This document shows, in pieces, positions 7,967 through 17,101 of a DNA stretch of 64,000 nucleotides. The notes below the pieces were generated by a model. The model was not told the origin of the DNA, did not search any database, and saw only the letters and a program-made list of their open reading frames with translations. The translations under genes were made by a program, and so were the position numbers. Numbering within the stretch: position 1 is the stretch's first letter; each line of letters begins with the position of its first letter. Source of the DNA: Pseudomonas sessilinigenes (lineage in GTDB: Bacteria; Pseudomonadota; Gammaproteobacteria; Pseudomonadales; Pseudomonadaceae); the NCBI RefSeq assembly GCF_003850565.1, contig NZ_CP027706.1:4526001-4590000 (forward strand), given 5' to 3'.

Positions 7967-9028
7967 TCAGCTTCCCGGTGCCTGGCTGGCCAGGTTGCGC
8001 TCGAGAAAACCGTCGATGACCTGGGCCGCTTGCTGGTGGATCGCTTCACGGCTGCGCTTGTCACCGTCCCGGCAGATGATTTCATCCTCGGGGTCATCCT
8101 CCCTGAGCAAGGCCGTGGCTCCTGGCTTGCAGAGTTGCATGAAGCTGAAATGGCTGGCATCGGCGATCACCAACAGGCTGGAGGTGGCCGGCGGCAGGTG
8201 GGCTTGCAGATAACCCGATTCCTGTTCCACCGGCATGCCGGCAATGTTCACCCCGGCGCCCAGGATCAAGGTCGGCGTTTGCACCGCTGCCAGGCTCTCT
8301 GGGGTAAATCCGCGGACCAGCCCCGGGTCCAGTGACACCACGGCCTTGATTCGCGGGTCTCGCAGATCGGCACTTAGCGGACCTTGGTTGTCCGTTGCGA
8401 TGCCCAGTTCCGGAGCCAGCCCGCACAGGCGTGGGTTGGGATGCTGCCGGCACTGCTCGAGGAAGCGTTGCGGACTGTAGCGCCCGCCGGCCAGCGCGGT
8501 GACTGTCCAGCCACCCAGGGAATGGCCGATGGCGGCGATACGTTGTGGGTCGACCGTGCCCGCCAGGGACGGGTCTGCGCTCAGCGCATCTATGACCCGG
8601 CTTACATCGTGGGGACGCTCCCAGAGCTTCGCCGCTTCTGCCGGGCGTCGGTCGAAGGTCGTGGTGCCAGGGTGGTCAGGAGCTGCGACCACGTATCCCC
8701 GGCTGACCAGGCTCGGTACCAGCCAGCTGAGGTTGCGCCAGCTGCCCCGATAGCCGTGGGACAGGACCACCAATGGGTGGGCCACGGCGGTAGGCGAGGC
8801 ATCCTTGATGGCGGGCAGGCCCTGGAAGACCGGGTTCTCTGCGGATATCAGCAGCGGAGCCGTTGTTTCGGTGGGGTACCAGAGGGCGACATGCAGGGGG
8901 CGTTGGCCGCTGGCATCCGTCACAGTGATTTCACGCAAAGCGGTGAGTTCGGCGGCACCGGCAAGGGGGAGGAACAGGGTCAGCAACAGGCCCGCGAGCA
9001 TCCGTGCGGACAGGGCAATATTGCGCAT
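7967..9028 (-). CDS. Exported alpha/beta hydrolase (PAF-acetylhydrolase/dienelactone hydrolase-like)
   Basis: 353 aa with a signal peptide (LAGLLLTLFLPLAGAAE). The mature protein has an alpha/beta hydrolase core: PLVVLSHGYRGS (oxyanion-hole region), AAIGHSLGGW (GxSxG nucleophile) and a late Asp and His (ADASHFSFMQLC). The layout fits periplasmic lipases or esterases of the platelet-activating-factor acetylhydrolase-like group. Cysteines near the C-terminus (QLCKPG and DEIICRDG) may form a disulfide. Substrate unknown. It lies 62 bp upstream of a small membrane protein's stop codon on the same strand? The order is reversed: the membrane gene is transcribed first and may read through into it, although its own promoter is equally possible. 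Confidence 0.82.
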   Translation of the reverse strand: MRNIALSARMLAGLLLTLFLPLAGAAELTALREITVTDASGQRPLHVALWYPTETTAPLLISAENPVFQGLPAIKDASPTAVAHPLVVLSHGYRGSWRNLSWLVPSLVSRGYVVAAPDHPGTTTFDRRPAEAAKLWERPHDVSRVIDALSADPSLAGTVDPQRIAAIGHSLGGWTVTALAGGRYSPQRFLEQCRQHPNPRLCGLAPELGIATDNQGPLSADLRDPRIKAVVSLDPGLVRGFTPESLAAVQTPTLILGAGVNIAGMPVEQESGYLQAHLPPATSSLLVIADASHFSFMQLCKPGATALLREDDPEDEIICRDGDKRSREAIHQQAAQVIDGFLERNLASQAPGS

Positions 9029-9090
9029 TGGGACTCCATGGACAAAGAACGCCGGACATTGCCCGGCGTAGTGGTTTCAGCGTGAGAGCA

Positions 9091-9549
9091 TCACTCGAGG
9101 CCGATAAGCAGCGCTACTATCAAGAACACCGCCGCCAGGGCCAGGGCAAACAGCAGGCTGATTCCCGCCACGCGCCATAACGAAACGAAGGGCCCCCCGT
9201 TGGTCTTGTGCTCTATCACCTGGGGGCCGAACAGTTGGCGTGCATAGGCGTTCATCCCATAGATCTGCGGCAGGATGAAGACTACGGCGGGAATGTTCTC
9301 TGGAAGGAAAAAACCTGCCAGGGTCATGGCCAGGAAGACGCCGATACCCATGCCCCAGACCTTCTTCACCTCGGCCTCGCGCCCCAGTGCCTTGAGGTTT
9401 TGGCTGATGAAATAGGCACCCGCCATGGAGGTGCCGATGAAGGTGCTCAGGCCGATGGCCGCGACACTGTAGAGGCGCAGGTTCTGATCGGCGGTCGGTG
9501 CGGTCCGCAGTTCGGCAGCGGGGGGCTGGAACGGATTTTCGTGGTCCAT
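9091..9549 (-). CDS. Small multi-pass membrane protein of unknown function
   Basis: 152 aa. After a Pro-rich soluble start (MDHENPFQPPAAELRTAP) there are four hydrophobic segments: LYSVAAIGLSTFIGTSMAGA, GMGIGVFLAMTLAGFFLP, AVVFILPQIYGMNA and ISLLFALALAAVFLIVALL. The start at 9549 is chosen because the upstream extension is Pro/Arg-rich and looks non-coding; AAGGAG lies upstream. I do not recognise a named family. The DENPFxPP-like opening is common to several bacterial membrane proteins of unknown role. Confidence 0.7.
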   Translation of the reverse strand: MDHENPFQPPAAELRTAPTADQNLRLYSVAAIGLSTFIGTSMAGAYFISQNLKALGREAEVKKVWGMGIGVFLAMTLAGFFLPENIPAVVFILPQIYGMNAYARQLFGPQVIEHKTNGGPFVSLWRVAGISLLFALALAAVFLIVALLIGLE

Positions 9550-9744
9550 ACGAGGTGAGACTCCTTGAGGGGGGGAAGGCCGTGAAGATACCCGGTGCGG
9601 GGCGCACGGTGCATTCTTTTGGGCCAGCTGGGGGCGAGCATACACGCTCCCGGGCCGGCGGGCATGGTCCGTAAGTGGGGCTGTGAATTAGGGTAAACTG
9701 CCGCCCATTGCATTCCTGTGCTGACTTTTTCCTACGGTATCCCC

Positions 9745-11079
9745 ATGACATTCGCCACTCTCGGCCTGATCGAACCCTTGCTGCGCGCCCTTGAACCCCT
9801 TGGCTACCAGACCCCGACCCCGGTGCAGGCCCAGGCGGTTCCGGCGGTGCTGGCCGGTCGCGACCTGATGGCCGCAGCCCAGACCGGCACCGGCAAGACC
9901 GCCGGTTTCGCCCTGCCGCTGCTGCAATTGCTGACCCTGGAAGGCCCGAAGGTCGACAGCAACTCGGTGCGGGCACTGATCCTGGTGCCGACCCGCGAGC
10001 TGGCCGAGCAGGTCCATGACAGCGTGCGCCAGTACGCCGAGCACCTGCCGCTGCGCACCTACGCGGTGTATGGCGGAGTCAGCATCAACCCGCAGATGAT
10101 GAAGCTGCGCAAGGGTGTCGACCTGCTGGTGGCGACCCCTGGCCGCCTGCTGGACCTGTTCCGGCAGAACGCGGTGAAGTTCAGCCAGTTGCAGACACTG
10201 GTGTTGGATGAGGCCGATCGCATGCTCGACCTGGGGTTCTCCGAGGAGCTCAAGAGCATCTACGCCGCCCTGCCGAAAAAGCGCCAGACCTTGCTGTTTT
10301 CCGCAACCTTTTCCGATGCCATCCGCCTGTTGGCCGGGCAGATGCTCAACGACCCATTGAGCATCGAAGTCAGCCCGCGCAACGTTGCCGCCAGCACGGT
10401 CAAGCAATGGGTGGTGCCAGTGGACAAGAAGCGCAAGCCGGAGCTGTTCAGCCACCTGCTGCGCAAGAACCGCTGGAAGCAGGTGCTGGTGTTCGCCAAG
10501 ACCCGCAACGGCGTGGATGCCCTGGTCGAGAAGCTCCAGGGCCAGGGCGTGAATGCCGACGGTATCCACGGCGACAAACCCCAAGCCACGCGTCAGCGCG
10601 CCCTGGATCGGTTCAAGCTGGGCGAGGTCCAGATCCTGGTGGCCACTGACGTGGCGGCCCGCGGCCTGGACATCGAGGACCTGCCGCTGGTGGTCAACTT
10701 CGACTTGCCAATCGTGGCCGAGGACTATGTCCACCGCATCGGCCGCACCGGGCGTGCCGGTTCCACCGGCGAGGCGATTTCCCTGGTCTGCGCCGACGAG
10801 GTCAACCTGCTCTCGGCAATCGAAATGCTGACCCGCCAGACCCTCAAGCGCCATGAAGAGCAGGATTTCGAGCCCGAGCACCGAGTGCCCGAGACCGACG
10901 CCAGTGGCCAGGTGGTGAAGAAGCCGAAGAAACCGAAGAAGCCCAAGGCCGCCGGTGGCGCCGGCAAGCGCAACCTGGGACGTTGGGTCGATAGCGGGGA
11001 AGTGGCCGCAGAGCCTGCGGTGAAACCGGTGCGCAAGGTACCGGCCTTCAATACCGGGCCGCGCAAGCGCAAGCCATAA
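9745..11079 (+). CDS. rhlE: DEAD-box ATP-dependent RNA helicase, RhlE type
   Basis: 444-aa RNA helicase that unwinds short duplexes in ribosome assembly or mRNA decay. Motifs appear in order: Q motif (GYQTPTPVQAQAVP), Walker A (AAQTGTGKT), Ia (PTRELAEQ), GG and TPGR, II (VLDEADRML), III (FSATFS), then in domain 2 VFAKTRNGVD, VATDVAARGLDIEDLP and VHRIGRTGRAG. A lysine-rich C-terminal tail (KKPKKPKKPKAAGG) likely binds RNA. The ATG at 9745 gives the family N-terminus MTFATLGL; the frame extends nine codons upstream. It stands alone and is convergent with the flavoprotein gene. Confidence 0.93.
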   Translation: MTFATLGLIEPLLRALEPLGYQTPTPVQAQAVPAVLAGRDLMAAAQTGTGKTAGFALPLLQLLTLEGPKVDSNSVRALILVPTRELAEQVHDSVRQYAEHLPLRTYAVYGGVSINPQMMKLRKGVDLLVATPGRLLDLFRQNAVKFSQLQTLVLDEADRMLDLGFSEELKSIYAALPKKRQTLLFSATFSDAIRLLAGQMLNDPLSIEVSPRNVAASTVKQWVVPVDKKRKPELFSHLLRKNRWKQVLVFAKTRNGVDALVEKLQGQGVNADGIHGDKPQATRQRALDRFKLGEVQILVATDVAARGLDIEDLPLVVNFDLPIVAEDYVHRIGRTGRAGSTGEAISLVCADEVNLLSAIEMLTRQTLKRHEEQDFEPEHRVPETDASGQVVKKPKKPKKPKAAGGAGKRNLGRWVDSGEVAAEPAVKPVRKVPAFNTGPRKRKP

Positions 11080-11134
11080 GCACCACGACACGTTGCGAGC
11101 GGCCGGTTCAACCTGGCCGCTCCTGGTATCCGGC

Positions 11135-12382
11135 CTAGGACTGGCGGCGTTCGGCGAGCCATTGGAGGATGCCGCGCCCGGCCCGGCGTCCGCTGGCGAA
11201 GCAGGCGGTGAGCAAGTAGCCACCGGTGGGCGCTTCCCAGTCGAGCATCTCTCCGGCACAGAACAGCCCCGGTCGCTGCTGGATCATCAGCCGCTCATCC
11301 AATGCCTCGAAGCACACGCCACCGGCGCTGCTGATGGCTTCGTCCAGTGGACGGGCCTTCACCAGCACCAGCGGCAGGGCCTTGATCGCGGCGGCCAGGC
11401 GGGCCGGGTCGTCGAAGGCCTCGGCGGGCGCCAGCTCTCGCAGCAGAGCAGCCTTTACGCCCTCGATGCCCAGTTGGCCCTGCAAGTGCTTGGCCATGGA
11501 GCGTGACCCGCGTGGCTTGGCCAGCGCCGCCTGGACCTTGTCCCGGGGCTTGCCGGGCAACAGGTCGATATGGATCGTGCCCTGGCCGTGCTGGTTGATC
11601 GCTTCGCGGATCGATGCCGAGAGGGCGTAGACCAGGCTGCCCTCGATGCCACTGGCGGTGATTACGCATTCCCCCAGCCTTGGTACGTCGTCGTCCAGGC
11701 CGATGGCTACGTTCTTCAATGGCGCACCGGCGAACTTGCTGCGCAGCAACTCGCTCCAGGCACTGACTTCGAAACCGCAATTGCTCGGCTGCAGGGGCGC
11801 TACCCGGACCCCGTGTTGTTCCAGTAGCGGCAACCAGGCGCCATCTGACCCCAGGCGTGCCCAACTGCCACCGCCCAGCGCCAGCAAGGTCGCGTCGGCC
11901 TGGACCGTACTTTCACCCGCCGGGTGCTGGATGCGCAGGCTGCCATCGGCATTCCAGCCCAGCCAGCGATGACGGGTGTGGATAACCACTCCAGCATCGC
12001 GCAGGCGCTTGAGCCAGGCACGCAGCAGTGGGGCGGCTTTCATATCCGTGGGGAAGACCCGGCCGGAGCTGCCGACAAAGGTGTCGATACCCAACCCGTG
12101 AATCCATTGGCACAGCGCCTCGGCGCCGAACTCGCGCAGCAGCGGGGCGATTTGCGGTGCCCGTTCCGCGTAGCGGGAGAGGAAGGCCGGATAGGCCTCG
12201 GAGTGGGTGATGTTCATGCCTCCGACCCCGGCCAGGAGGAATTTTCGCCCCACTGATGGCATGCCATCGTACAGATCGACCCGCACGCCTGCCTGACTCA
12301 GGACCTCGGCGGCCATCAGGCCGGCAGGGCCACCGCCGATAATCGCGACGTGGTGGGGCGTGGGGGAGGTCGATGAGGTCAT
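11135..12382 (-). CDS. FAD-dependent oxidoreductase, HI0933/YhiN family (TIGR03862 type)
   Basis: 415-aa flavoprotein. The N-terminal Rossmann motif VAIIGGGPAGLMAAEVLSQ binds FAD, followed by GRKFLLAGVGGMNITHSE, the family signature. The middle has LLALGGGSWARLGSDG and an inserted domain, and the C-terminus GGVCFEAL...GLFCAGEMLDWEAPTGGY completes the FAD site. The start at 12382 follows the motif; the upstream extension of the frame runs into the repeat array and is not coding. The substrate of this widespread family is unknown. Confidence 0.88.
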   Translation of the reverse strand: MTSSTSPTPHHVAIIGGGPAGLMAAEVLSQAGVRVDLYDGMPSVGRKFLLAGVGGMNITHSEAYPAFLSRYAERAPQIAPLLREFGAEALCQWIHGLGIDTFVGSSGRVFPTDMKAAPLLRAWLKRLRDAGVVIHTRHRWLGWNADGSLRIQHPAGESTVQADATLLALGGGSWARLGSDGAWLPLLEQHGVRVAPLQPSNCGFEVSAWSELLRSKFAGAPLKNVAIGLDDDVPRLGECVITASGIEGSLVYALSASIREAINQHGQGTIHIDLLPGKPRDKVQAALAKPRGSRSMAKHLQGQLGIEGVKAALLRELAPAEAFDDPARLAAAIKALPLVLVKARPLDEAISSAGGVCFEALDERLMIQQRPGLFCAGEMLDWEAPTGGYLLTACFASGRRAGRGILQWLAERRQS

Positions 12383-12449
12383 GGCAAGGATGGGCTGGAG
12401 GAATAGGCCGGGCATTCTACCCGAGGCGCGAGTGCCTTGCTGACCCGAT

Positions 12450-12962
12450 GATGCCTGGTCAAAAACTGAGCATGGGGCTGCGGGCCTTATAAACCGTGGG
12501 CTGGATGGACTTTCGCGCAGGTTGTCCACAGGCGGCTCCACAGCGATTGGGGGTAAGCGACCCATGGGAAAATGACGCCATGATGAACCTGGTCAAAAAA
12601 TGTCCGATTGTCTGGAGGCCTTTGACTGCAAGGGCTTCAGAGACTTTCACGCAGGTTGTCCACAGGCGGTTCCACAGCGATTGGGGGTAAACACCGGATC
12701 GCCGGCTGAGCGCTGTCGAATGCTGCTCAAAAAACAGACATCGCGCTGTAGCCCTTTAAAGTAAAGGGCTGTAGAGAGTTTCGCGCAGGTTATCCACAAG
12801 CCATTCCACAGCTATTGGGGGTAAGCGATCCACAGCAACATGACACCCCGATGTCAATGGTCAAAAAACAGACGATAGGCCGTAGCCCTCGTGGCACAAG
12901 GGCTGCAGAGGCTTTCTCCCAGGTTATCCACAAGCGGTTCCACAGTGGATGTGGGTAATCAG
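12450..12962 (+). repeat. Four tandem 134-bp units, each with a DnaA-box-like 9-mer
   Basis: The 590 bp between the flavoprotein and deacetylase genes contain no gene. They hold four diverged copies of one unit. The 9-mers TTGTCCACA (12522-12530), TTGTCCACA (12656-12664), TTATCCACA (12790-12798) and TTATCCACA (12924-12932) are exactly 134 bp apart. The last two equal the perfect DnaA box. Each is preceded by a CAGG and followed after a few bases by a TCCACAG word, and in the first three units by GATTGGGGGTAA or close to it. Upstream in each unit a TCAAAAA tract (12460, 12593, 12727 and 12861 approximately) precedes a short inverted repeat, best seen as AGCCCTTTAAAGTAAAGGGCT in unit 3. Confidence 0.85.
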
Positions 12963-12971
12963 GCCAGGGGC

Positions 12972-13892
12972 TCAGTAGCAGCCGGACGACTCCCAGACTC
13001 GCTGGGCGCTGTGATGCAGGATGCCATGGCGCCGGGCCAGGGCCTGGCGGTCCTTGCTGTAGCCGCCACCGATCACGCCCATCACCGGAATGTCGCGACC
13101 CAGGCAATGGCGCATGACTCGCTCATCGCGCTCGGCGACGCCAGCATCGGTGAGCTTGAGGTAGCCCAGGGCATCGTCCTGATGCACGTCGACCCCGGCG
13201 TCATACAGCACCAGGTCGGGTTGGTAGAGCGGCAGCAGGTAGTTCAGGGCATCGTCCACCACCTCCAGGTACTCGGCATCGCCCATGCCCATGGCCAGGG
13301 GAATGTCCCAGTCGCTTTGGGCCTTGCGTACGGGGAAGTTTTTTTCGCAGTGCAGCGAGACCGTTACTGCATCGGTGGTATGCCGCAGGATCCGCGCGGT
13401 GCCGTCGCCCTGGTGGACGTCGCAGTCGAAAATCAGCACTCGGCCCACGCGTCCACTTTCCAGCAGGTAATGGCTGATCACCGCCAGGTCATTGAAGATG
13501 CAGAACCCTGCTGGATAGTCGTAGTGGGCGTGGTGGGTGCCGCCCGCCAGGTGGCAGGCCAGGCCATGTTCCAGCGCCTGCTCGGCAGCCAGCAGCGACC
13601 CGCCGACAGCGCGCACGGTGCGTCGGGCCAGGGCTTCGCTCCACGGCAGGCCCAGGCGGCGCTGGTCTTCCCGGGACAACTCGCCATTCATGTAGCGTTC
13701 GATGTAGCTGCGGTCGTGGGCCAGGGCCAGCACCTCGGCCGGGCACAACTGCGGCCGTAGCAGATCGGCGTCGCGAGCCAGGCCGCTGTCCACCAGGTGG
13801 TCGCGCAGCAGACGGAACTTGTCCATGGGAAAGCGATGTTCTGGGGGAAATTCCGGGCTGTAGTCGTCGTGGTAGATCAGCGGCAGTGTCAT
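12972..13892 (-). CDS. Histone deacetylase-family amidohydrolase
   Basis: 306-aa zinc-dependent deacetylase of the arginase/deacetylase fold, likely acting on acetylated small molecules such as polyamines, or on protein lysines. The catalytic His pair is in AGGTHHAHYDYPAGF. The zinc ligands are in FDCDVHQGDG (Asp and His) and YDAGVDVHQDD (Asp), and VIGGGYSKD forms the end of the active site. Length is usual for the bacterial class. Its stop codon lies about 10 bp from the end of the 134-bp repeat array. It is divergent from the GNAT gene across 75 bp. Confidence 0.9.
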   Translation of the reverse strand: MTLPLIYHDDYSPEFPPEHRFPMDKFRLLRDHLVDSGLARDADLLRPQLCPAEVLALAHDRSYIERYMNGELSREDQRRLGLPWSEALARRTVRAVGGSLLAAEQALEHGLACHLAGGTHHAHYDYPAGFCIFNDLAVISHYLLESGRVGRVLIFDCDVHQGDGTARILRHTTDAVTVSLHCEKNFPVRKAQSDWDIPLAMGMGDAEYLEVVDDALNYLLPLYQPDLVLYDAGVDVHQDDALGYLKLTDAGVAERDERVMRHCLGRDIPVMGVIGGGYSKDRQALARRHGILHHSAQRVWESSGCY

Positions 13893-13967
13893 GGCATTTT
13901 CTTAGAGGAACCCGTGAAGGATCCTACCAGCGATGTAGACTTGCACCCATGAAAACGGAGGGCACCG

Positions 13968-14537
13968 ATGGAGCCGATACTGCAACTGGAAAGCGCGCGC
14001 CTGTTGCTGCGCCAATGGCGTGACGATGACTTGCAGGCTTTTGCGGCGATGTGTGCCGATCCCCAGGTCATGCGTTATTTTCCGGCGCCCTTGAGCCGCC
14101 TGGAAAGTGCCGCCCTGATCGGCCGCATACGTGGGCATTTTGCCGAGCATGGTTTTGGCACCTGGGCCCTGGAGCGCAAGGACAACGGCGCCTTCATCGG
14201 TTTTACCGGCCTGGGCGTGGTGGGTTTCGACGCGCCTTTCACTCCGGCGGTGGAGATCGGCTGGCGCCTGGCCCGTGAGCATTGGGGGCTGGGTTATGCC
14301 AGTGAGGCGGCCTGGACAGCCTTACGCTGCGCCTTCGAGCACCTGGCCCTGGACGAGGTGGTAGCCTTCACCACCCGGACCAACCTGCCGTCGCAGAAAG
14401 TGATGCAGGCCATCGGCATGCAGCACGCCGTCCAGGGGGATTTCGAACATCCCAAGCTCGCCGCCGATCACCCATTGCGCGAGCATGTGCTGTACCGCAT
14501 CACCCGTGAACAATGGTTGGAAACCTTGCATGGATAG
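13968..14537 (+). CDS. GNAT N-acetyltransferase, RimJ/RimL-like
   Basis: 189-aa acetyl-CoA-dependent acetyltransferase. The opening LQLESARLLLRQWRDDDLQA is typical of the RimJ/RimL subgroup. Motif A is EIGWRLAREHWGLGYASEA, which contains the pyrophosphate-binding loop, and VVAFTTRTNLPSQKVMQAIG is the following conserved strand-helix. The ATG at 13968 has a strong GGAGGG upstream. The substrate could be a ribosomal protein N-terminus or a small amine and cannot be fixed from sequence. About 105 bp without a gene separate it from tesB. Confidence 0.9.
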   Translation: MEPILQLESARLLLRQWRDDDLQAFAAMCADPQVMRYFPAPLSRLESAALIGRIRGHFAEHGFGTWALERKDNGAFIGFTGLGVVGFDAPFTPAVEIGWRLAREHWGLGYASEAAWTALRCAFEHLALDEVVAFTTRTNLPSQKVMQAIGMQHAVQGDFEHPKLAADHPLREHVLYRITREQWLETLHG

Positions 14538-14641
14538 CAATCGTGCACGTTTAGAATGTGCCGATGAGGTTGCTTGCCCCCGATTGATTTGACCGCCGCA
14601 GCCGAGATTGCGCGGTTTTGCTCTGTGTGAGGAGAGTCTGA

Positions 14642-15511
14642 ATGAGTCATGTGCTGGATGATCTGGTCGATCTTTTGACCCTGGAACCGATCGAGGAAAA
14701 CCTGTTTCGCGGTCGTAGCCAGGACCTGGGTTTTCGCCAGCTGTTCGGTGGCCAGGTACTTGGCCAATCCTTGTCCGCCGCCAGCCAGACGGTAGAGGAG
14801 GCGCGCCACGTACATTCCATGCACGGCTACTTCCTGCGTCCGGGAGATGCTGCTCTGCCGGTGGTCTACCAGGTAGACCGGGTCCGCGATGGCGGCAGCT
14901 TCAGCACCCGGCGGGTGACGGCGATCCAGAAGGGCCATCCAATCTTCACCTGCAGCGCTTCGTTCCAGTACGACGAGCAGGGCTTCGAGCACCAGAGCAG
15001 CATGCCCCAGGTGGTCGGCCCGGAAAACCTGCCCTCGGAGCTGGAGATCGCCACCCAGCGCGCGCACCTGATTCCCGAGCACATGCGTGAAAAGCTGCTG
15101 TGCCCCAAGCCCATCGAAGTGCGCCCGGTGACCGAGAGGGACCCCTACAACCCACAGCCGATGGACCCGGTGAAGTACGTCTGGTTCCGCGCCGACGGCA
15201 CCCTGGCCGACAACCCGGCGTTGCATAAATACCTGCTGGCCTATGCCTCGGACTTCGGCCTGCTGGTCACTTCGTTGCTGCCCCATGGCAAGTCGGTCTG
15301 GCAGAAGGACATGCAGGTGGCCAGCCTCGATCACGCCCTGTGGTTCCATGCCGACCTGCGGGCCGACGATTGGCTGCTGTACGTCATGGATAGCCCGTGG
15401 GCTGGCAACTCCCGGGGCTTTTCGCGCGGCAGCGTGTTCAACCGCGCCGGCCAGTTGGTCGCCTCGGTGACCCAGGAAGGGTTGATCCGGCATCGCAAGG
15501 ACTGGGCATGA
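14642..15511 (+). CDS. tesB: Acyl-CoA thioesterase II
   Basis: 289-aa double hot-dog thioesterase that hydrolyses medium- and long-chain acyl-CoA. It shows the TesB N-terminus (LEPIEENLFRGRSQDLGFRQ, LFGGQVLGQSLSAA), the VHSMHGYFLRPGD segment, and the second hot-dog with YASDFGLL (catalytic Asp region), SLDHALWFH and SRGSVFNRAGQLVASVTQEG (Gln). GAGGAGA lies just before the ATG. The stop overlaps the start of the HAD phosphatase gene (ATGA at 15508-15511), indicating translational coupling. Confidence 0.94.
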   Translation: MSHVLDDLVDLLTLEPIEENLFRGRSQDLGFRQLFGGQVLGQSLSAASQTVEEARHVHSMHGYFLRPGDAALPVVYQVDRVRDGGSFSTRRVTAIQKGHPIFTCSASFQYDEQGFEHQSSMPQVVGPENLPSELEIATQRAHLIPEHMREKLLCPKPIEVRPVTERDPYNPQPMDPVKYVWFRADGTLADNPALHKYLLAYASDFGLLVTSLLPHGKSVWQKDMQVASLDHALWFHADLRADDWLLYVMDSPWAGNSRGFSRGSVFNRAGQLVASVTQEGLIRHRKDWA

Positions 15512-16101
15512 GCCTTTCGGATATCGAGCATTGGGTGTTCGACATGGACGGCACCCTGACCATTGCCGTGCATGACTTCGCGGCGATCCGCCAGGCGTTG
15601 TCGATCCCGGCAGACGCGGACATCCTCACGCATCTGGCAGCCCTGCCAGCGGATGAGTCCGCCGCCAAGCATGCCTGGCTGCTGGAGCATGAGCGGGAAT
15701 TGGCCCTGGGTTCGCGTCCGGCGCCGGGCGCGGTGGAGCTGGTGCGGGACCTGGCCGGGCGTGGTTATCGCCTGGGCATTCTCACCCGCAATGCCCGGGA
15801 GCTGGCCCATGTGACGTTGCAGGCCATCGGCCTGGCCGACTGCTTTGCCGAGGCCGATGTGCTGGGTCGCGACGAAGCTGCGCCCAAACCCCATCCCGGT
15901 GGCTTGCTCAAGCTCGCCCAGGCCTGGAACGTGGCTCCGCAGCGCATGGTGATGGTCGGCGACTATCGTTTCGACCTGGACTGTGGGCGCGCAGCCGGTA
16001 CCCGCACAGTGCTGGTGAACCTGCCGGACAACCCCTGGCCGGAACTGACCGACTGGCATGCACGCGATTGCGCGCACTTGCATCGCCTGCTCCAGCCCTG
16101 A
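15508..16101 (+). CDS. HAD-superfamily hydrolase (phosphatase)
   Basis: 197-aa HAD subfamily IA enzyme. Motif I is VFDMDGTLT (nucleophile and acid/base Asp), motif II ILTRN, motif III Lys in APKPHPGG, and motif IV VGDYRFDLDCGRAAG. A small helical cap lies between motifs I and II. It overlaps the tesB stop codon by four bases, so both proteins are made from one mRNA. The substrate is unknown; phosphoglycolate-like or sugar phosphates are common in this subgroup. Confidence 0.88.
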   Translation: MSLSDIEHWVFDMDGTLTIAVHDFAAIRQALSIPADADILTHLAALPADESAAKHAWLLEHERELALGSRPAPGAVELVRDLAGRGYRLGILTRNARELAHVTLQAIGLADCFAEADVLGRDEAAPKPHPGGLLKLAQAWNVAPQRMVMVGDYRFDLDCGRAAGTRTVLVNLPDNPWPELTDWHARDCAHLHRLLQP

Positions 16102-16129
16102 ATGCCTGGTGCCGCAGGCGGTAGCCGTT

Positions 16130-17101
16130 CTACCTGAACAGCGCCGCCTGGCCTTCGGCAGAGGTGAACATCTTGTCCCCGTCATGCCCGACCCCGGGCA
16201 CTTCTACCAGGCGCTGGTGCAAGCCCTGGGGATGGCGCTTGCGCAGGTAGTCGAAGTAATTGTGCCCGCGCACCAGTCGATAGGCTCCCTGGGCCTGGGC
16301 GGCGCAACTCTTGTCCAGGGCCGGGTGCTGGGGATCGGTGTCCTGTTGCCCCAACAGATAGGTAATGTCGCGCTTGGCATAGTTGCGTTCCAACTGTTGC
16401 GATGATGGTCGGGCGGCGTAGGCGGGGCGCTGCTCCAGGCCATATTTCCAGCGATTGAAGCCCGGGCAGGTGGCGGGGTCGAAGGCAACCGGGCGCCAGG
16501 CATCGAAGTAGGCATAGGACGAAGGGTTGGCGATCACGAAGCGCAGTCCGACCCCTGCCTGTTGCAGTTCGGCATGTTTGCCTGAGGTCAGGGCATAGCG
16601 CTGTACTACTTGGGCACCGCCGGAATGACCGGCAACCACGATTTCCTTGAGGGCGGGAAAGCGCTGGCGCTCGCCCAGGCGCAGGAGGATGGCGTCCAGC
16701 GCGGCATAGGAGCTCAAGGCATGGGGACCGACGGCAGGTTCGCCCGCCATCCAGGCGTTGCCTTGCCAGCGCAGCAGGCTGTCGGGAAGGTGATGGCGGG
16801 CAATGTCATCCTGATTGAGGAACTGCGGCGCGATCACCAGCGTCGTGGTGTCTTTGCCGGCCTGCCTGGCGGCGGTCTCGCCACTGTGCAGATAAGTCTG
16901 GGCATTGCGCAGCCGGCCATGGACGATGATCAGCACCCGCTGCACTTGCGGCAGTGGCTGGCGCCAGTCCTGGCTCAGGCCCAGGGCCAGCTCACCGGCT
17001 GGCAGTTCCAGTCGTCCGGGGCTGATGACCTTGACCCCATGCTCGCCGGCCTGGGCGCCGAGGCTACCCAGGCACAGCAGTGCAGCGAGCAGGCGGCGCA
17101 T
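16130..17101 (-). CDS. Exported alpha/beta hydrolase-fold protein
   Basis: 323 aa with a signal peptide (MRRLLAALLCLGSLGAQAG). The hydrolase core has VLIIVHGRLRNA near residue 60 and the nucleophile elbow VVAGHSGGAQVV around residue 160 (GxSxG), with VEVPGVGHDGDKMF near the C-terminus supplying the His. Periplasmic location is expected. Substrate unknown. Its ATG follows the TAG stop of the upstream metallopeptidase gene with no gap (17101/17102), so the two form an operon. Confidence 0.8.
   Translation of the reverse strand: MRRLLAALLCLGSLGAQAGEHGVKVISPGRLELPAGELALGLSQDWRQPLPQVQRVLIIVHGRLRNAQTYLHSGETAARQAGKDTTTLVIAPQFLNQDDIARHHLPDSLLRWQGNAWMAGEPAVGPHALSSYAALDAILLRLGERQRFPALKEIVVAGHSGGAQVVQRYALTSGKHAELQQAGVGLRFVIANPSSYAYFDAWRPVAFDPATCPGFNRWKYGLEQRPAYAARPSSQQLERNYAKRDITYLLGQQDTDPQHPALDKSCAAQAQGAYRLVRGHNYFDYLRKRHPQGLHQRLVEVPGVGHDGDKMFTSAEGQAALFR

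Noticed and set aside
12459..12650. Small reverse-strand frames within the 134-bp repeats (GSLTPN-type peptides)
   Set aside because: They arise from the repeated DNA itself, lack ribosome-binding sites and are better explained as non-coding repeats.
12450..12962. CRISPR array
   Set aside because: Units are 134 bp, diverged along their whole length, with no short identical repeats and no cas genes.
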